This document shows positions 36,835 through 46,894 of a stretch of 46,894 bases of DNA, one piece after another. The stretch spans positions 1 to 46,894 of the forward strand of contig NZ_JAKCNS010000002.1 in assembly GCF_021440345.1 (NCBI RefSeq), in the 5' to 3' direction. Each line of letters begins with the position of its first letter. The stretch's first letter is position 1. The notes beneath the pieces are model-generated. The model did no database searches. It had not been told where the DNA came from and saw only the letters and a list, made by a program, of their open reading frames with translations. Both the position numbers and the translations under genes were made by a program. Origin of the DNA: Kluyvera intermedia. Lineage in GTDB: Bacteria; Pseudomonadota; Gammaproteobacteria; Enterobacterales; Enterobacteriaceae.

Positions 36835-38313
36835 ATGAAATACCAAGACCTACGCGACTTTCTGACACAGCTTGAGCAGCAGGGTGAGCTTAAGCGTATT
36901 AGCCTCCCGGTTGATCCCCATCTGGAAATTACCGAAATTGCCGATCGCACTCTACGTGCCGGTGGTCCCGCGTTACTGTTTGAAAATCCTATTGGTTATT
37001 CCATGCCGGTGCTGTGTAACCTGTTCGGTACCCCGAAGCGTGTGGCGATGGGGATGGGGCAGGAAGATGTCAGCGCACTGCGCGAAGTGGGTAAATTATT
37101 AGCCTTTTTGAAAGAGCCTGAGCCGCCGAAGGGCTTTCGCGATCTGTTTGATAAGCTGCCGCAGTTCAAGCAGGTGTTAAACATGCCGACGAAACGTCTG
37201 CGCGGCGCGCCTTGCCAGCAAAAAATTATCTCCGGGGATGACGTCGATCTGTCCCGTATCCCGGTGATGACCTGCTGGCCAGAAGATGCGGCTCCGCTGA
37301 TTACCTGGGGATTGACGGTGACCCGTGGGCCGCACAAAGAGCGGCAGAACCTGGGGATTTATCGCCAACAGGTGATTGGTAAAAACAAATTGATTATGCG
37401 CTGGCTGTCGCATCGCGGCGGCGCGCTTGATTTTCAGGAGTGGTGCGCGGCGCATCCGGGTGAACGCTTCCCGGTGTCTGTCGCGCTAGGCGCCGATCCT
37501 GCCACTATTCTGGGGGCGGTGACGCCGGTACCGGACACCCTTTCCGAGTATGCCTTTGCTGGCCTGCTGCGCGGTACCAAAACCGAAGTGGTGAAGTGTC
37601 TTTCGAACGATCTGGAAGTTCCGGCCAGCGCCGAGATTGTGCTTGAAGGCTACATTGAGCCCGGTGAGATGGCGCCGGAAGGCCCGTATGGTGACCATAC
37701 CGGTTACTACAACGAAGTGGATAACTTCCCGGTCTTTACCGTGACCCACATTACCCAGCGTGAAGATGCGATTTATCACTCGACCTATACCGGTCGTCCA
37801 CCGGATGAACCGGCGGTGCTGGGCGTGGCGCTGAACGAAGTGTTCGTGCCGATTCTGCAAAAACAGTTCCCGGAGATTGTTGATTTCTATCTGCCGCCGG
37901 AAGGGTGCTCCTATCGCCTTGCCGTCGTCACCATGAAAAAACAGTACGCGGGACATGCAAAACGCGTGATGATGGGCGTATGGTCGTTTTTACGGCAATT
38001 TATGTACACAAAGTTCGTGATTGTCTGCGATGATGACGTGAACGCACGTGACTGGAACGATGTGATATGGGCGATTACCACCCGTATGGATCCTGCAAGG
38101 GATACCGTGCTGGTAGAAAACACGCCGATTGATTATCTTGATTTCGCCTCGCCGGTTTCCGGGTTGGGGTCGAAAATGGGGCTGGATGCCACCAACAAGT
38201 GGCCTGGGGAAACCCAGCGCGAGTGGGGCCGCCCGATTAAGAAAGATCCTGCCGTTACGGCGCGTATCGATGAAATCTGGGATGAGCTGGCCATTTTTTC
38301 CGACGATAAATGA
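36835..38313 (+). CDS. ubiD: UbiD, prenylated-flavin decarboxylase
   Basis: 492 residues from the only plausible start. It decarboxylates 3-octaprenyl-4-hydroxybenzoate in ubiquinone synthesis using the prenylated flavin made by UbiX, with Mn2+ and K+. Conserved family segments include [16 protein letters not shown], the cofactor-site NLGIYRQQ and the catalytic [11 protein letters not shown]. It is five residues shorter than E. coli UbiD overall: three at the N terminus and a different, shorter C-terminal tail. fre follows in the same direction. Confidence 0.97.
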   Translation: MKYQDLRDFLTQLEQQGELKRISLPVDPHLEITEIADRTLRAGGPALLFENPIGYSMPVLCNLFGTPKRVAMGMGQEDVSALREVGKLLAFLKEPEPPKGFRDLFDKLPQFKQVLNMPTKRLRGAPCQQKIISGDDVDLSRIPVMTCWPEDAAPLITWGLTVTRGPHKERQNLGIYRQQVIGKNKLIMRWLSHRGGALDFQEWCAAHPGERFPVSVALGADPATILGAVTPVPDTLSEYAFAGLLRGTKTEVVKCLSNDLEVPASAEIVLEGYIEPGEMAPEGPYGDHTGYYNEVDNFPVFTVTHITQREDAIYHSTYTGRPPDEPAVLGVALNEVFVPILQKQFPEIVDFYLPPEGCSYRLAVVTMKKQYAGHAKRVMMGVWSFLRQFMYTKFVIVCDDDVNARDWNDVIWAITTRMDPARDTVLVENTPIDYLDFASPVSGLGSKMGLDATNKWPGETQREWGRPIKKDPAVTARIDEIWDELAIFSDDK

Positions 38314-38397
38314 TAAATATCCCCCTAAATCATCAGTGGAGCATACGTCCTGGTATCGCCGATGATGATGGGGGAGAAGACCCGACAGAGGGAGCGC

Positions 38398-39099
38398 ATG
38401 ACAACCTTAAGCTGTAAAGTGACCTCGGTGGATGCGATTACCGATACGGTATATCGCGTTCGTTTAGAACCCGAAGCTGCCTTCTCATTTCGTGCCGGCC
38501 AGTATCTGATGGTGGTGATGGATGAGCGCGATAAACGCCCGTTCTCCATGGCCTCTACGCCGGACGAAAAAGCGTTTATTGAGCTGCACATCGGCGCCTC
38601 AGAGCTGAATCTGTATGCGATGGCCGTGATGGACAGAATTCTCAAAGAGCGCGAAGTGGTTGTTGATATCCCACACGGCGAAGCCTGGCTGCGCGATGAG
38701 GACGAACGTCCTCTGGTGCTGATTGCCGGCGGTACCGGCTTCTCGTATGTGCGTTCTATTTTGCTGACCGCGCTGGCGCGTAACCCGAATCGCGATGTTA
38801 CGATTTACTGGGGTGGTCGTGAAGAGAAGCATCTGTACGATCTCTCCGAGCTGGAAGCGCTATCGGTGAACCATCCAAATCTGCGCGTCGAACCGGTGGT
38901 TGAACAACCGGAAGAGGGCTGGCGCGGACGTTCTGGTACCGTGCTGACGGCGGTGTTGCAGGATTACGGTACGCTGGCAAACCACGATATCTATATCGCT
39001 GGCCGCTTTGAAATGGCGAAAATTGCCCGTGACCTGTTCTGTAACGAACGCCAGGCGCGTGAAGATCGTTTGTTTGGTGATGCTTTCGCGTTTATCTGA
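38398..39099 (+). CDS. fre: Fre, NAD(P)H-flavin reductase
   Basis: 233 residues from the ATG at 38398, which has GAGGGAG upstream; in-frame ATGs before it lack one. It reduces free FMN, FAD and riboflavin with NADH or NADPH and can feed ferric reduction and activation of ribonucleotide reductase. The flavin-site motif RPFSMAST and the nucleotide-site GGTGFSY are typical of the ferredoxin-reductase fold. It lies 84 bases after ubiD and converges with fadA. Confidence 0.96.
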   Translation: MTTLSCKVTSVDAITDTVYRVRLEPEAAFSFRAGQYLMVVMDERDKRPFSMASTPDEKAFIELHIGASELNLYAMAVMDRILKEREVVVDIPHGEAWLRDEDERPLVLIAGGTGFSYVRSILLTALARNPNRDVTIYWGGREEKHLYDLSELEALSVNHPNLRVEPVVEQPEEGWRGRSGTVLTAVLQDYGTLANHDIYIAGRFEMAKIARDLFCNERQAREDRLFGDAFAFI

Positions 39100-39109
39100 T
39101 ACGTGGATA

Positions 39110-39133
39110 AAAAACCCGCCCCTGACAGGCGGG
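39110..39133 (-). terminator. fadBA terminator (minus strand)
   Basis: CCCGCC (39115-39120) and GGCGGG (39128-39133) form a 6-base stem; on the minus strand a T-run follows (A-run at 39109-39114). It lies about 120 bases past the fadA stop, so the fadBA messenger has a long 3' end. Confidence 0.75.
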
Positions 39134-39171
39134 AAGAACGGCAACTAAACTTTTTTGTAATAAGGTTGCTT

Positions 39172-39204
39172 GCCGGGTAGCGACGCTGGCGCGTTCTATC
39201 CGGA
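39172..39204. repeat. REP-like unit between fre and fadA
   Basis: GCCGGGTAG (39172-39180) and CTATCCGGA (39196-39204) form an imperfect stem resembling the other REP-like units in the window. Confidence 0.45.
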
Positions 39205-39218
39205 CGATCACATTGCTT

Positions 39219-39254
39219 GCCCCGGTCCCGTTATGCGGTACCGGGGCATGTTTT

Positions 39255-39256
<2 letters not shown>
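39219..39256 (+). terminator. fre terminator (plus strand)
   Basis: GCCCCGGT (39219-39226) pairs with ACCGGGGC (39240-39247), extended by CCG/CGG after a one-base mismatch, then ATG and six T. It ends at the last bases of fadA, on the opposite strand from the fadBA terminator; read-through between the two would overlap. Confidence 0.8.
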
Positions 39257-40427
<1,171 letters not shown>

Positions 40428-42617
40428 TTAAGCCGTTTTCAGCTCACCAACCGGGCGGGCTGGCTCAACCGGGGGATAGTACGCTTCGTTGTGGCGGGCT
40501 TTGTCGCGCAGACCGGCCGGAACTTCATACAACGGGCCGAGATGCTGATACTGCTGCGCCATGTCGAGGTACTTCGCGCTGCCGAGCGTATCCAGCCAGC
40601 GGAACGCGCCGCCGTGGAACGGAGGGAAGCCGAGACCGTAAACCAGCGCCATATCGGCTTCAGCTGGGGTTGCGATAATGCCTTCTTCCAGACAACGTAC
40701 CACTTCGTTGACCATCGGGATCATCATACGGGCGATGATCTCTTCTTCGCTGAAGTCACGTTTTGGTTGGCTGACGTCGGCCAGCAGGCTGTCCACCGCC
40801 GGGTCTTCTTCTTTCTTCGGCTTACCTTTGCTGTCTTCTTTATAGCGCCAGAAGCCCAGACCATTTTTCTGCCCGTAGCGGCTGGCATCGAACAGCGCAT
40901 CGATAGCATCGCGGTAATCTTTGTGCATTCGCTGTGGGAAGCCAGCGGCCATAACGGCCTGCGCGTGGTGCGCGGTATCAATACCGACCACATCCAGCAG
41001 GTAAGCAGGGCCCATTGGCCAGCCGAAGACTTTTTCCATCACTTTATCGACTTTGCGGAAGTCGGCGCCATCGCGCAGCAGCTGGCTAAAACCGGCAAAG
41101 TAAGGGAACAGCACGCGGTTGACGAAGAAGCCTGGGCAGTCGTTAACCACAATCGGGGTTTTACCCATTTTGCTCGCCCAACTGACCACTTTCGCAATGG
41201 TGCTGTCGGAGGTCTTCTTACCGCGGATGATTTCAACCAGCGGCATACGGTGCACCGGGTTGAAGAAGTGCATCCCGCAGAAGTTTTCTGGACGTTCAAG
41301 CGCATCGGCCAGCTCACCAATAGGAATAGTCGAAGTGTTGGAGGCCAGCACAGTATCCGGGCGAACCTTTTGTTCGGTCTCGGCCAGCACCGCTTTTTTG
41401 ACTTTCGGATTTTCGACGACGGCTTCAACGACAACGTCAACGCGGTCAAAACCTGCATAGTCGAGGGTCGGTTGAATGGTGGAGATAACCCCCGCCAGCT
41501 TCAGACCGTCAATCTTTCCGCGCTCCAGCTGTTTGTTGAGCAGTTTGCTGGCTTCGTTCATGCCAAGCGTTAGCGACTTCTCGTTAATATCCTTCATGAT
41601 AACCGGCACGCCTTTCCAGGCGGACTGGTAAGCGATCCCGCCACCCATGATGCCGGCGCCAAGTACAGCGGCATGTTTCGGTGGTTCGGTGTTTTTGGTC
41701 AGTTTCTTCGCCTGACTTTTTACGAATTGGTCGTTGAGGAAAATGCCGACCAGCGCACGGGCTTCATTAGAATGGGCCAGTGGGACAAAACTTTTATTTT
41801 CCAGATTCAGTGCTTCTTCACGGCCGAAACGGGCCGCGGCTTCGATGGTCTTCACCGCCGTGATCGGCGCCGGGTAGTGTTTACCCGCCGTCTGCATCAC
41901 CATGCCTTTAGCGATAGTGAAACTCATGGTCGCTTCAATCTTGCTGAGCTTCAGCGGCTCCAGCTTAGGTTGACGCTTGGCTTTCCAGTCGAGATCGCCG
42001 TTAATCGCCTGGCGCAGAACAGCCAGCGCGCCATCAAACAGTTTCTCCGGCTTAACTACACCGTCAACCAGACCCAGTTTCAACGCTTGTTCGGCGCCAA
42101 CATCTTTGCCCGCGGCGATAATTTCCAGTGCGCTATCCGCTCCGAGCAGACGTGGCAGACGCACGGAGCCGCCAAAGCCTGGCATGATGCCTAGTTTTGT
42201 TTCCGGCAGGCCGATACGCAGGTCCGGTGTCGCCAGACGGAAATCGGTGGCCAGCACGCATTCGCAGCCGCCGCCCAGCGCATAGCCATTGATGGCAGAA
42301 AGGGTTGGGACCGGTAAATCTTCCAGACGGTTAAAGACGCTATTGGCGAAATGCAGCCACTGGCTGAACTGTTCTTCAGGTACCAGGAACAGCGAAAGGA
42401 ATTCGGTGATATCCGCGCCGACAATAAAGGCCGCTTTTTCAGAGCGCAGCAGCAGCCCTTTCAGCTCTTTTTGTTTTTCGAGGACGTCGAGCGCCTGGCC
42501 GAGGCTGGCGACGGTCGCGGTATCAAGTTTGTTCACGGAGCCGGGGGCATCGAACACCAGTTCGGCAATGCCATCTTCCAGCCAGTTGAGATATAGGGTG
42601 TCGCCTTTGTAGAGCAT
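40428..42617 (-). CDS. fadB: FadB, multifunctional fatty-acid oxidation subunit
   Basis: 729 residues. The N-terminal enoyl-CoA hydratase/isomerase domain (about 1-190) has catalytic Glu119 and Glu139; the central NAD-binding hydroxyacyl-CoA dehydrogenase starts at [12 protein letters not shown] and has its catalytic histidine in [10 protein letters not shown]; a C-terminal dehydrogenase dimerisation domain follows. AGGAG precedes the ATG by six bases. It is the alpha subunit of the complex with FadA, repressed by FadR in the absence of long-chain acyl-CoA. Confidence 0.98.
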   Translation of the reverse strand: MLYKGDTLYLNWLEDGIAELVFDAPGSVNKLDTATVASLGQALDVLEKQKELKGLLLRSEKAAFIVGADITEFLSLFLVPEEQFSQWLHFANSVFNRLEDLPVPTLSAINGYALGGGCECVLATDFRLATPDLRIGLPETKLGIMPGFGGSVRLPRLLGADSALEIIAAGKDVGAEQALKLGLVDGVVKPEKLFDGALAVLRQAINGDLDWKAKRQPKLEPLKLSKIEATMSFTIAKGMVMQTAGKHYPAPITAVKTIEAAARFGREEALNLENKSFVPLAHSNEARALVGIFLNDQFVKSQAKKLTKNTEPPKHAAVLGAGIMGGGIAYQSAWKGVPVIMKDINEKSLTLGMNEASKLLNKQLERGKIDGLKLAGVISTIQPTLDYAGFDRVDVVVEAVVENPKVKKAVLAETEQKVRPDTVLASNTSTIPIGELADALERPENFCGMHFFNPVHRMPLVEIIRGKKTSDSTIAKVVSWASKMGKTPIVVNDCPGFFVNRVLFPYFAGFSQLLRDGADFRKVDKVMEKVFGWPMGPAYLLDVVGIDTAHHAQAVMAAGFPQRMHKDYRDAIDALFDASRYGQKNGLGFWRYKEDSKGKPKKEEDPAVDSLLADVSQPKRDFSEEEIIARMMIPMVNEVVRCLEEGIIATPAEADMALVYGLGFPPFHGGAFRWLDTLGSAKYLDMAQQYQHLGPLYEVPAGLRDKARHNEAYYPPVEPARPVGELKTA

Positions 42618-42643
42618 GTCAGTCTCCTGAATCCAGCAAGGTG

Positions 42644-42660
42644 ATCTGGTCGTACCAGAT
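42644..42660. promoter_or_regulatory. FadR operator of fadBA
   Basis: ATCTGGT-CGT-ACCAGAT: two perfect 7-base arms around three bases, matching the FadR core TGGTNNNACCA. It lies 27 bases upstream of the fadB start codon, where FadR without acyl-CoA blocks transcription. Confidence 0.92.
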
Positions 42661-42808
42661 AAAGTCGAGTGTGTATTTTGTGTTAAATAAATGCAAATGA
42701 GTCTTTAAATATTTGCTGGTCGGATCACGTCCGGTGTAAATCACGCAGGCTGAATGAGGTGTGCTAATATGCGGGGACTTGAGGGCAAAAAATTCAGAAG
42801 GGTAAATA

Positions 42809-44140
42809 ATGGAATCACTGGCCGCACTTTATAAAAATCATATCCTTACCTTACAAGAGCGGGCGCGTAACGCACTCGAGCGTTCTAAGCTTGATGCGCT
42901 GCTTATCCACTCTGGCGAGCTGATGAATGTTTTTCTGGATGACCACGCGTACCCGTTCAAGGTCAACCCACAGTTTAAAGCCTGGGTGCCGGTGACTCAG
43001 GTACCTAACTGCTGGCTGTTGGTTGATGGGGTGAATAAACCTAAGCTGTGGTTCTACCTGCCGGTCGATTACTGGCACAACGTTGAACCGCTACCGACTT
43101 CGTTCTGGACGGAAGATGTTGAAGTCATTGCCCTGCCAAAGGCTGACGGTATTGGCAGCCTGCTGCCGGCTGACCGTGGCAATATCGGTTATATCGGTCC
43201 GGTTCCGGAGCGTGCGCTGGGTCTCGGCATCGCCGCCAACAACATCAACCCGAAAGCAGCGATTGATTACCTGCACTACTATCGCGCCTATAAAACCGAT
43301 TATGAACTGGCCTGTATGCGTGAAGCGCAGAAGATGGCGGTTAACGGGCATCGCGCGGCGGAAGAAGCCTTCCGTTCTGGAATGAGCGAGTTTGACATCA
43401 ACCTCGCTTACCTGACTGCTACCGGCCACCGCGATACCGATGTGCCTTATGGCAACATCGTGGCGCTGAACGAGCACGCTTCCGTGCTGCACTACACTAA
43501 ACTCGATCACCGTGCGCCGTCTGAAATTCGCAGCTTCCTGCTTGATGCCGGAGCGGAGTACAACGGTTATGCCGCTGACCTCACCCGCACTTGGGCGGCG
43601 CACAGCGACAACGACTATGCGCATTTGATTAAAGATGTGAACACCGAACAGCTGGCGCTTATCGCCACTATGAAGGCGGGCACCAGCTATGTGGACTATC
43701 ACATTCAGTTCCATCAGCGGATTGCCAAACTGCTGCGTAAGCATCAGATCGTGACCGACATGAGCGAAGAGGCGATGGTGGAAAACGACCTGACCGGGCC
43801 GTTTATGCCGCACGGTATCGGCCATCCGCTGGGTCTGCAGGTTCACGATGTTGCGGGCTTTATGCAGGATGATACCGGTACGCATCTGGCGGCTCCGTCC
43901 AAATATCCGTACCTGCGCTGCACCCGTATGCTGGAGCCGCGTATGGTCCTGACCATTGAGCCGGGCATCTACTTTATTGAGTCTCTGCTCGCGCCGTGGC
44001 GTGAAGGTCAGTTCAGCAAACACTTCAACTGGCAGAAAATTGAAGCGCTGAAGCCGTTCGGTGGCATTCGTATTGAAGATAACGTAGTTATCCACGAGAA
44101 CAATATCGAAAACATGACGCGTGATCTGAAACTGGCGTAA
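42809..44140 (+). CDS. pepQ: PepQ, Xaa-Pro dipeptidase
   Basis: 443 residues, the E. coli length, with GAAGGG upstream. It splits dipeptides with C-terminal proline and also hydrolyses some organophosphate triesters. The pita-bread metallopeptidase domain fills the C-terminal two thirds, with the dimanganese ligands visible in [17 protein letters not shown] (two Asp), [14 protein letters not shown] (His), TIEPGIY (Glu) and GIRIEDNV (Glu). It diverges from fadB and overlaps yigZ by one base. Confidence 0.97.
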   Translation: MESLAALYKNHILTLQERARNALERSKLDALLIHSGELMNVFLDDHAYPFKVNPQFKAWVPVTQVPNCWLLVDGVNKPKLWFYLPVDYWHNVEPLPTSFWTEDVEVIALPKADGIGSLLPADRGNIGYIGPVPERALGLGIAANNINPKAAIDYLHYYRAYKTDYELACMREAQKMAVNGHRAAEEAFRSGMSEFDINLAYLTATGHRDTDVPYGNIVALNEHASVLHYTKLDHRAPSEIRSFLLDAGAEYNGYAADLTRTWAAHSDNDYAHLIKDVNTEQLALIATMKAGTSYVDYHIQFHQRIAKLLRKHQIVTDMSEEAMVENDLTGPFMPHGIGHPLGLQVHDVAGFMQDDTGTHLAAPSKYPYLRCTRMLEPRMVLTIEPGIYFIESLLAPWREGQFSKHFNWQKIEALKPFGGIRIEDNVVIHENNIENMTRDLKLA

Positions 44141-44754
44141 TGGATAGCTGGCGAATACCGGCCGAGTCGGTCACCTTTGTTGAAGAGATCAAAAAAAGCC
44201 GTTTTATTACCCTGTTGGCGCATACCGACGGGGTAGAGGCGGCAAAGGCGTTTGTTGAGTCGGTTCGTGCGGAACACCCTGATGCCCGCCACCACTGCGT
44301 GGCGTGGGTTGCGGGTAGGCCTGACGATTCACAACAGCTTGGCTTCTCGGACGATGGTGAACCGGCGGGCACGGCCGGAAAACCGATGCTTGCCCAGCTG
44401 ATGGGCAGCGGTATCGGCGAAATCACCGCCGTAGTGGTGCGCTACTACGGCGGTATTCTATTGGGGACCGGTGGTCTGGTGAAGGCCTACGGTGGCGGAG
44501 TGCAGCAGGCGCTCAATCTATTGACGACGCAGGTTAAGACACCGCTAACGGAATATACTCTGTTATGTGAATACGGACAGTTGGCGGGTGTCGAAGCGTT
44601 GGTTGAACAGCATGCGGGCCTCATTGTTGCCAGCGATTATCAAGCAGCGGTGCAGCTTCGCGTGGCGCTTCCTCAGGCTAAGGTGTCTGATTTTTCCACA
44701 AGACTGGCCGATTTTAGTCGTGGTTCATTGCATTTATTAGCGATTGACGAATAA
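44140..44754 (+). CDS. yigZ: YigZ, IMPACT family protein
   Basis: 204 residues. The N-terminal UPF0029/Impact domain has the family signature DDGEPAGTAGKPML followed by VVVRYYGGILLGTGGLVKAYG; a small C-terminal ferredoxin-like DUF1949 domain follows. Its yeast and mammalian relatives act on translation control through Gcn1; the bacterial role is not established. The start shares one base with the pepQ stop, and trkH follows after 42 bases. Confidence 0.94.
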   Translation: MDSWRIPAESVTFVEEIKKSRFITLLAHTDGVEAAKAFVESVRAEHPDARHHCVAWVAGRPDDSQQLGFSDDGEPAGTAGKPMLAQLMGSGIGEITAVVVRYYGGILLGTGGLVKAYGGGVQQALNLLTTQVKTPLTEYTLLCEYGQLAGVEALVEQHAGLIVASDYQAAVQLRVALPQAKVSDFSTRLADFSRGSLHLLAIDE

Positions 44755-44796
44755 TCCCCCTCCTGACTTTTTTGAATATCAAAGGACGCGCCGGAA

Positions 44797-46248
44797 ATGC
44801 ATTTTCGTGCCATTACTCGAATTGTTGGACTTCTGGTCATCTTATTCTCGGGGACAATGATCCTGCCGGGATTGGTGGCTTTGATTTACCGCGATGGCGC
44901 CGGGCGCGCATTTACCCAGACCTTTTTTGTCGCACTGGCGATTGGTTCGCTGCTGTGGTGGCCGAACCGTCGGGAAAAGGGCGAGCTGAAATCGCGCGAA
45001 GGGTTCCTGATCGTCGTCCTGTTCTGGACGGTGCTGGGGAGCGTGGGTGCGCTGCCGTTTATCTTCTCCGAGCAACCGAACCTGACGGTGACCGATGCGT
45101 TCTTTGAGTCATTCTCGGGGTTAACCACCACTGGGGCGACGACGCTGGTGGGGCTGGACTCGTTACCTCACGCTATCCTCTTTTATCGACAAATGCTGCA
45201 GTGGTTTGGCGGTATGGGGATCATTGTGCTGGCAGTGGCGATTCTGCCAATCCTCGGCGTTGGTGGGATGCAGCTTTATCGTGCGGAGATGCCAGGGCCG
45301 CTGAAAGACAACAAAATGCGGCCGCGTATCGCCGAAACGGCCAAAACGCTATGGCTTATCTATGTGCTACTGACTGTGGCGTGCGCGCTGGCGCTATGGT
45401 TTGCCGGGATGCCGGCGTTTGATGCTATCGGCCACAGTTTTGCGACAATCGCTATCGGCGGTTTCTCAACGCACGACGCCAGCGTCGGCTTCTTTAATAG
45501 CCCGACCATCAACACCATCATTGCTATCTTCTTGCTGATCTCCGGCTGTAACTACGGTCTGCACTTCTCTTTATTAAGTGGGCGAAGCCTGAAGGTTTAC
45601 TGGCGCGACCCGGAATTCCGCATGTTTATCGGTGTTCAGCTAACGCTCGTGGTTATCTGTACGTTGGTCCTATGGTTCCACAATATCTACGCATCTGCGG
45701 TAACGACGCTAAATCAGGCCTTCTTCCAGGTTGTCTCGATGGCGACTACGGCGGGCTTCACCACCGACAGTATTGCGCGCTGGCCGTTATTCCTGCCGGT
45801 ACTTCTATTATGTTCGGCATTTATCGGTGGCTGTGCGGGGTCGACGGGCGGTGGTCTGAAGGTGATTCGTATTCTGCTGTTGTTTAAACAGGGGAACCGC
45901 GAACTCAAACGCCTCGTCCACCCGAATGCGGTCTACAGCATTAAGCTGGGCAGCCGCGCGCTACCGGAACGAATTCTTGAAGCGGTGTGGGGATTCTTCT
46001 CTGCTTATGCGCTGGTCTTTATTATTAGTATGTTGGCGATCATCGCGACCGGTGTAGATGACTTCTCGGCGTTTGCTTCCGTTGTGGCAACGCTCAACAA
46101 CCTCGGCCCAGGGCTTGGCGTGGTGGCGGATAACTTTGCCAGTATGAATCCGGTGGCGAAGTGGATCCTGATTGCGAATATGCTATTCGGTCGTCTTGAG
46201 GTCTTTACGTTGTTGGTGCTCTTTACTCCAACATTCTGGCGCGAATAA
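44797..46248 (+). CDS. trkH: TrkH, potassium-uptake channel subunit
   Basis: 483 residues. It is an inner-membrane K+ channel subunit gated by the NAD- and ATP-binding protein TrkA. The four pore-loop repeats with their filter glycines are recognisable: TTTGATT, IAIGGFST, ATTAGFTT and NNLGPGLG. The third repeat is followed by the GGCAGSTGGGLKVIR segment of the intramembrane gating loop. It is separated by 12 bases from hemG. Confidence 0.98.
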   Translation: MHFRAITRIVGLLVILFSGTMILPGLVALIYRDGAGRAFTQTFFVALAIGSLLWWPNRREKGELKSREGFLIVVLFWTVLGSVGALPFIFSEQPNLTVTDAFFESFSGLTTTGATTLVGLDSLPHAILFYRQMLQWFGGMGIIVLAVAILPILGVGGMQLYRAEMPGPLKDNKMRPRIAETAKTLWLIYVLLTVACALALWFAGMPAFDAIGHSFATIAIGGFSTHDASVGFFNSPTINTIIAIFLLISGCNYGLHFSLLSGRSLKVYWRDPEFRMFIGVQLTLVVICTLVLWFHNIYASAVTTLNQAFFQVVSMATTAGFTTDSIARWPLFLPVLLLCSAFIGGCAGSTGGGLKVIRILLLFKQGNRELKRLVHPNAVYSIKLGSRALPERILEAVWGFFSAYALVFIISMLAIIATGVDDFSAFASVVATLNNLGPGLGVVADNFASMNPVAKWILIANMLFGRLEVFTLLVLFTPTFWRE

Positions 46249-46260
46249 CAGGAGTCCGCG

Positions 46261-46794
46261 TTGAAAACATTAATGCTATTTTCTACCCGTGATGGGCAGA
46301 CGCGCGAAATTGCCGCCTATCTTTGCTCTCAGCTCCATGAACTGGGTGCGGATACGGCGCTGATTGATCTGAATCGTACGGATGATATTGAGTGGCAGCT
46401 GTATGATCGAATCATCATTGGTGCTTCTATTCGTTATGGCCATTTCCACCCGGTGCTCGACCGTTTTGTGAAAAAGCATGCCGCGGCGTTGCAGGCAGTA
46501 CCCAGTGCGTTCTTCTCGGTGAACCTGGTAGCACGTAAACCTGAGAAGCGTTCACCACAGACTAATAGCTACACGCGCAAGTTCTTGCTGCGTTCTCCAT
46601 GGCAACCGGATAGCTGCGCGGTGTTTGCGGGAGCTTTACGTTATCCACGTTATGGATGGTTCGACCGCTTTATGATTCGTCTTATTATGAAGATGACCGG
46701 TGGCGAAACGGATACCAGTAAAGAGGTGGTTTATACCGATTGGCAACAGGTCGCAGATTTCGCCCGTGAAATAGCGCAACTTTCACGCAAATAG
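46261..46794 (+). CDS. hemG: HemG, menaquinone-dependent protoporphyrinogen oxidase
   Basis: 177 residues from a TTG start at 46261, with AGGAG about six bases upstream. It is a flavodoxin-like FMN protein that oxidises protoporphyrinogen IX to protoporphyrin IX and passes electrons to quinones, the penultimate step of haem synthesis. The FMN phosphate loop is [12 protein letters not shown]; the long insert [19 protein letters not shown] is the feature that separates HemG from ordinary flavodoxins. It is four residues shorter at the C terminus than E. coli HemG. Confidence 0.97.
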   Translation: MKTLMLFSTRDGQTREIAAYLCSQLHELGADTALIDLNRTDDIEWQLYDRIIIGASIRYGHFHPVLDRFVKKHAAALQAVPSAFFSVNLVARKPEKRSPQTNSYTRKFLLRSPWQPDSCAVFAGALRYPRYGWFDRFMIRLIMKMTGGETDTSKEVVYTDWQQVADFAREIAQLSRK

Positions 46795-46832
46795 GGCGGT
46801 AATTCGACGGATCGCCTGGAAAGTGAGCGAAC

Positions 46833-46892
46833 GAAAACATTTTTCATATTTATGCTTGCGGGATCTCAATTTCCCCCTATAATGCGGCCCCA
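46833..46892 (+). promoter_or_regulatory. Ribosomal RNA operon P1 promoter
   Basis: TTGCGG (46856-46861) and TATAAT (46878-46883) are separated by 16 bases, the short spacer typical of rrn P1. An AT-rich UP element lies upstream (about 46833-46853), and a GC-rich discriminator (GCGGCCCC) leads to the predicted start A at 46892. This is the combination that gives very strong, ppGpp-sensitive transcription. The position after hemG is that of rrnA in E. coli; the rRNA genes themselves are outside the window. Confidence 0.88.
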
Positions 46893-46894
46893 CT

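Noticed and set aside
43091-44095. Minus-strand open reading frame inside pepQ (334 codons)
   Set aside because: The sequence is explained by PepQ on the plus strand, including all metal ligands. No independent evidence supports the minus frame.

Overview
The window is a stretch of ordinary enterobacterial core chromosome. Gene content, order and protein sequences match the Escherichia coli hemY-to-rrnA segment almost gene for gene, so the host is a member of the Enterobacteriaceae. Several details differ from E. coli K-12: yigE, yigF and yigG are absent, the HemX tail is repeated, and the REP-like units have a different form. This suggests a relative in the Citrobacter/Enterobacter range rather than Escherichia itself, but the genus cannot be fixed from the sequence alone.

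Layout. 1-367 is AT-rich DNA without a gene. 368-573 is the small RNA GlmZ. 653-4761 (minus) is the haem operon hemCDXY, divergent from cyaA (5170-7716), which starts with TTG behind a CRP-repressed promoter. Next come cyaY (minus), lptM, dapF, yigA, xerC and yigB in overlapping order, then SOS-controlled uvrD and corA behind a regulatory leader that encodes the peptide CorL. 15300-24830 holds rarD, yigI, pldA, recQ, rhtC, rhtB, pldB, yigL, bioP and metR: transporters, phospholipases, a helicase and a LysR regulator. 24831-24947 is the metR/metE control region. metE, ysgA, udp (tandem CRP sites) and rmuC follow.

30716-36181 is one co-directional block: ubiE-ubiJ-ubiB (ubiquinone) followed by tatA-tatB-tatC-tatD (twin-arginine export). 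rfaH converges on it with one base between the stop codons. ubiD and fre follow, then the fadBA beta-oxidation operon on the minus strand behind a perfect FadR operator. pepQ, yigZ, trkH and hemG run rightwards to the edge, where the last ~60 bases carry a textbook rRNA P1 promoter, so a ribosomal RNA operon starts just outside.

Functionally the window combines tetrapyrrole and ubiquinone synthesis, Tat export of cofactor-loaded proteins, global regulators (CyaA, RfaH, MetR, GlmZ), DNA repair and recombination (UvrD, RecQ, XerC, RmuC) and transport. I found no prophage, insertion sequence, CRISPR array, tRNA or broken gene. The most interesting signals are regulatory: two mutually exclusive RNA folds around the CorL ribosome-binding site, a REP-built attenuator in the uvrD leader, and an unexplained long inverted repeat running into the bioP start codon. 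I do not see a convincing undescribed multi-gene system here.
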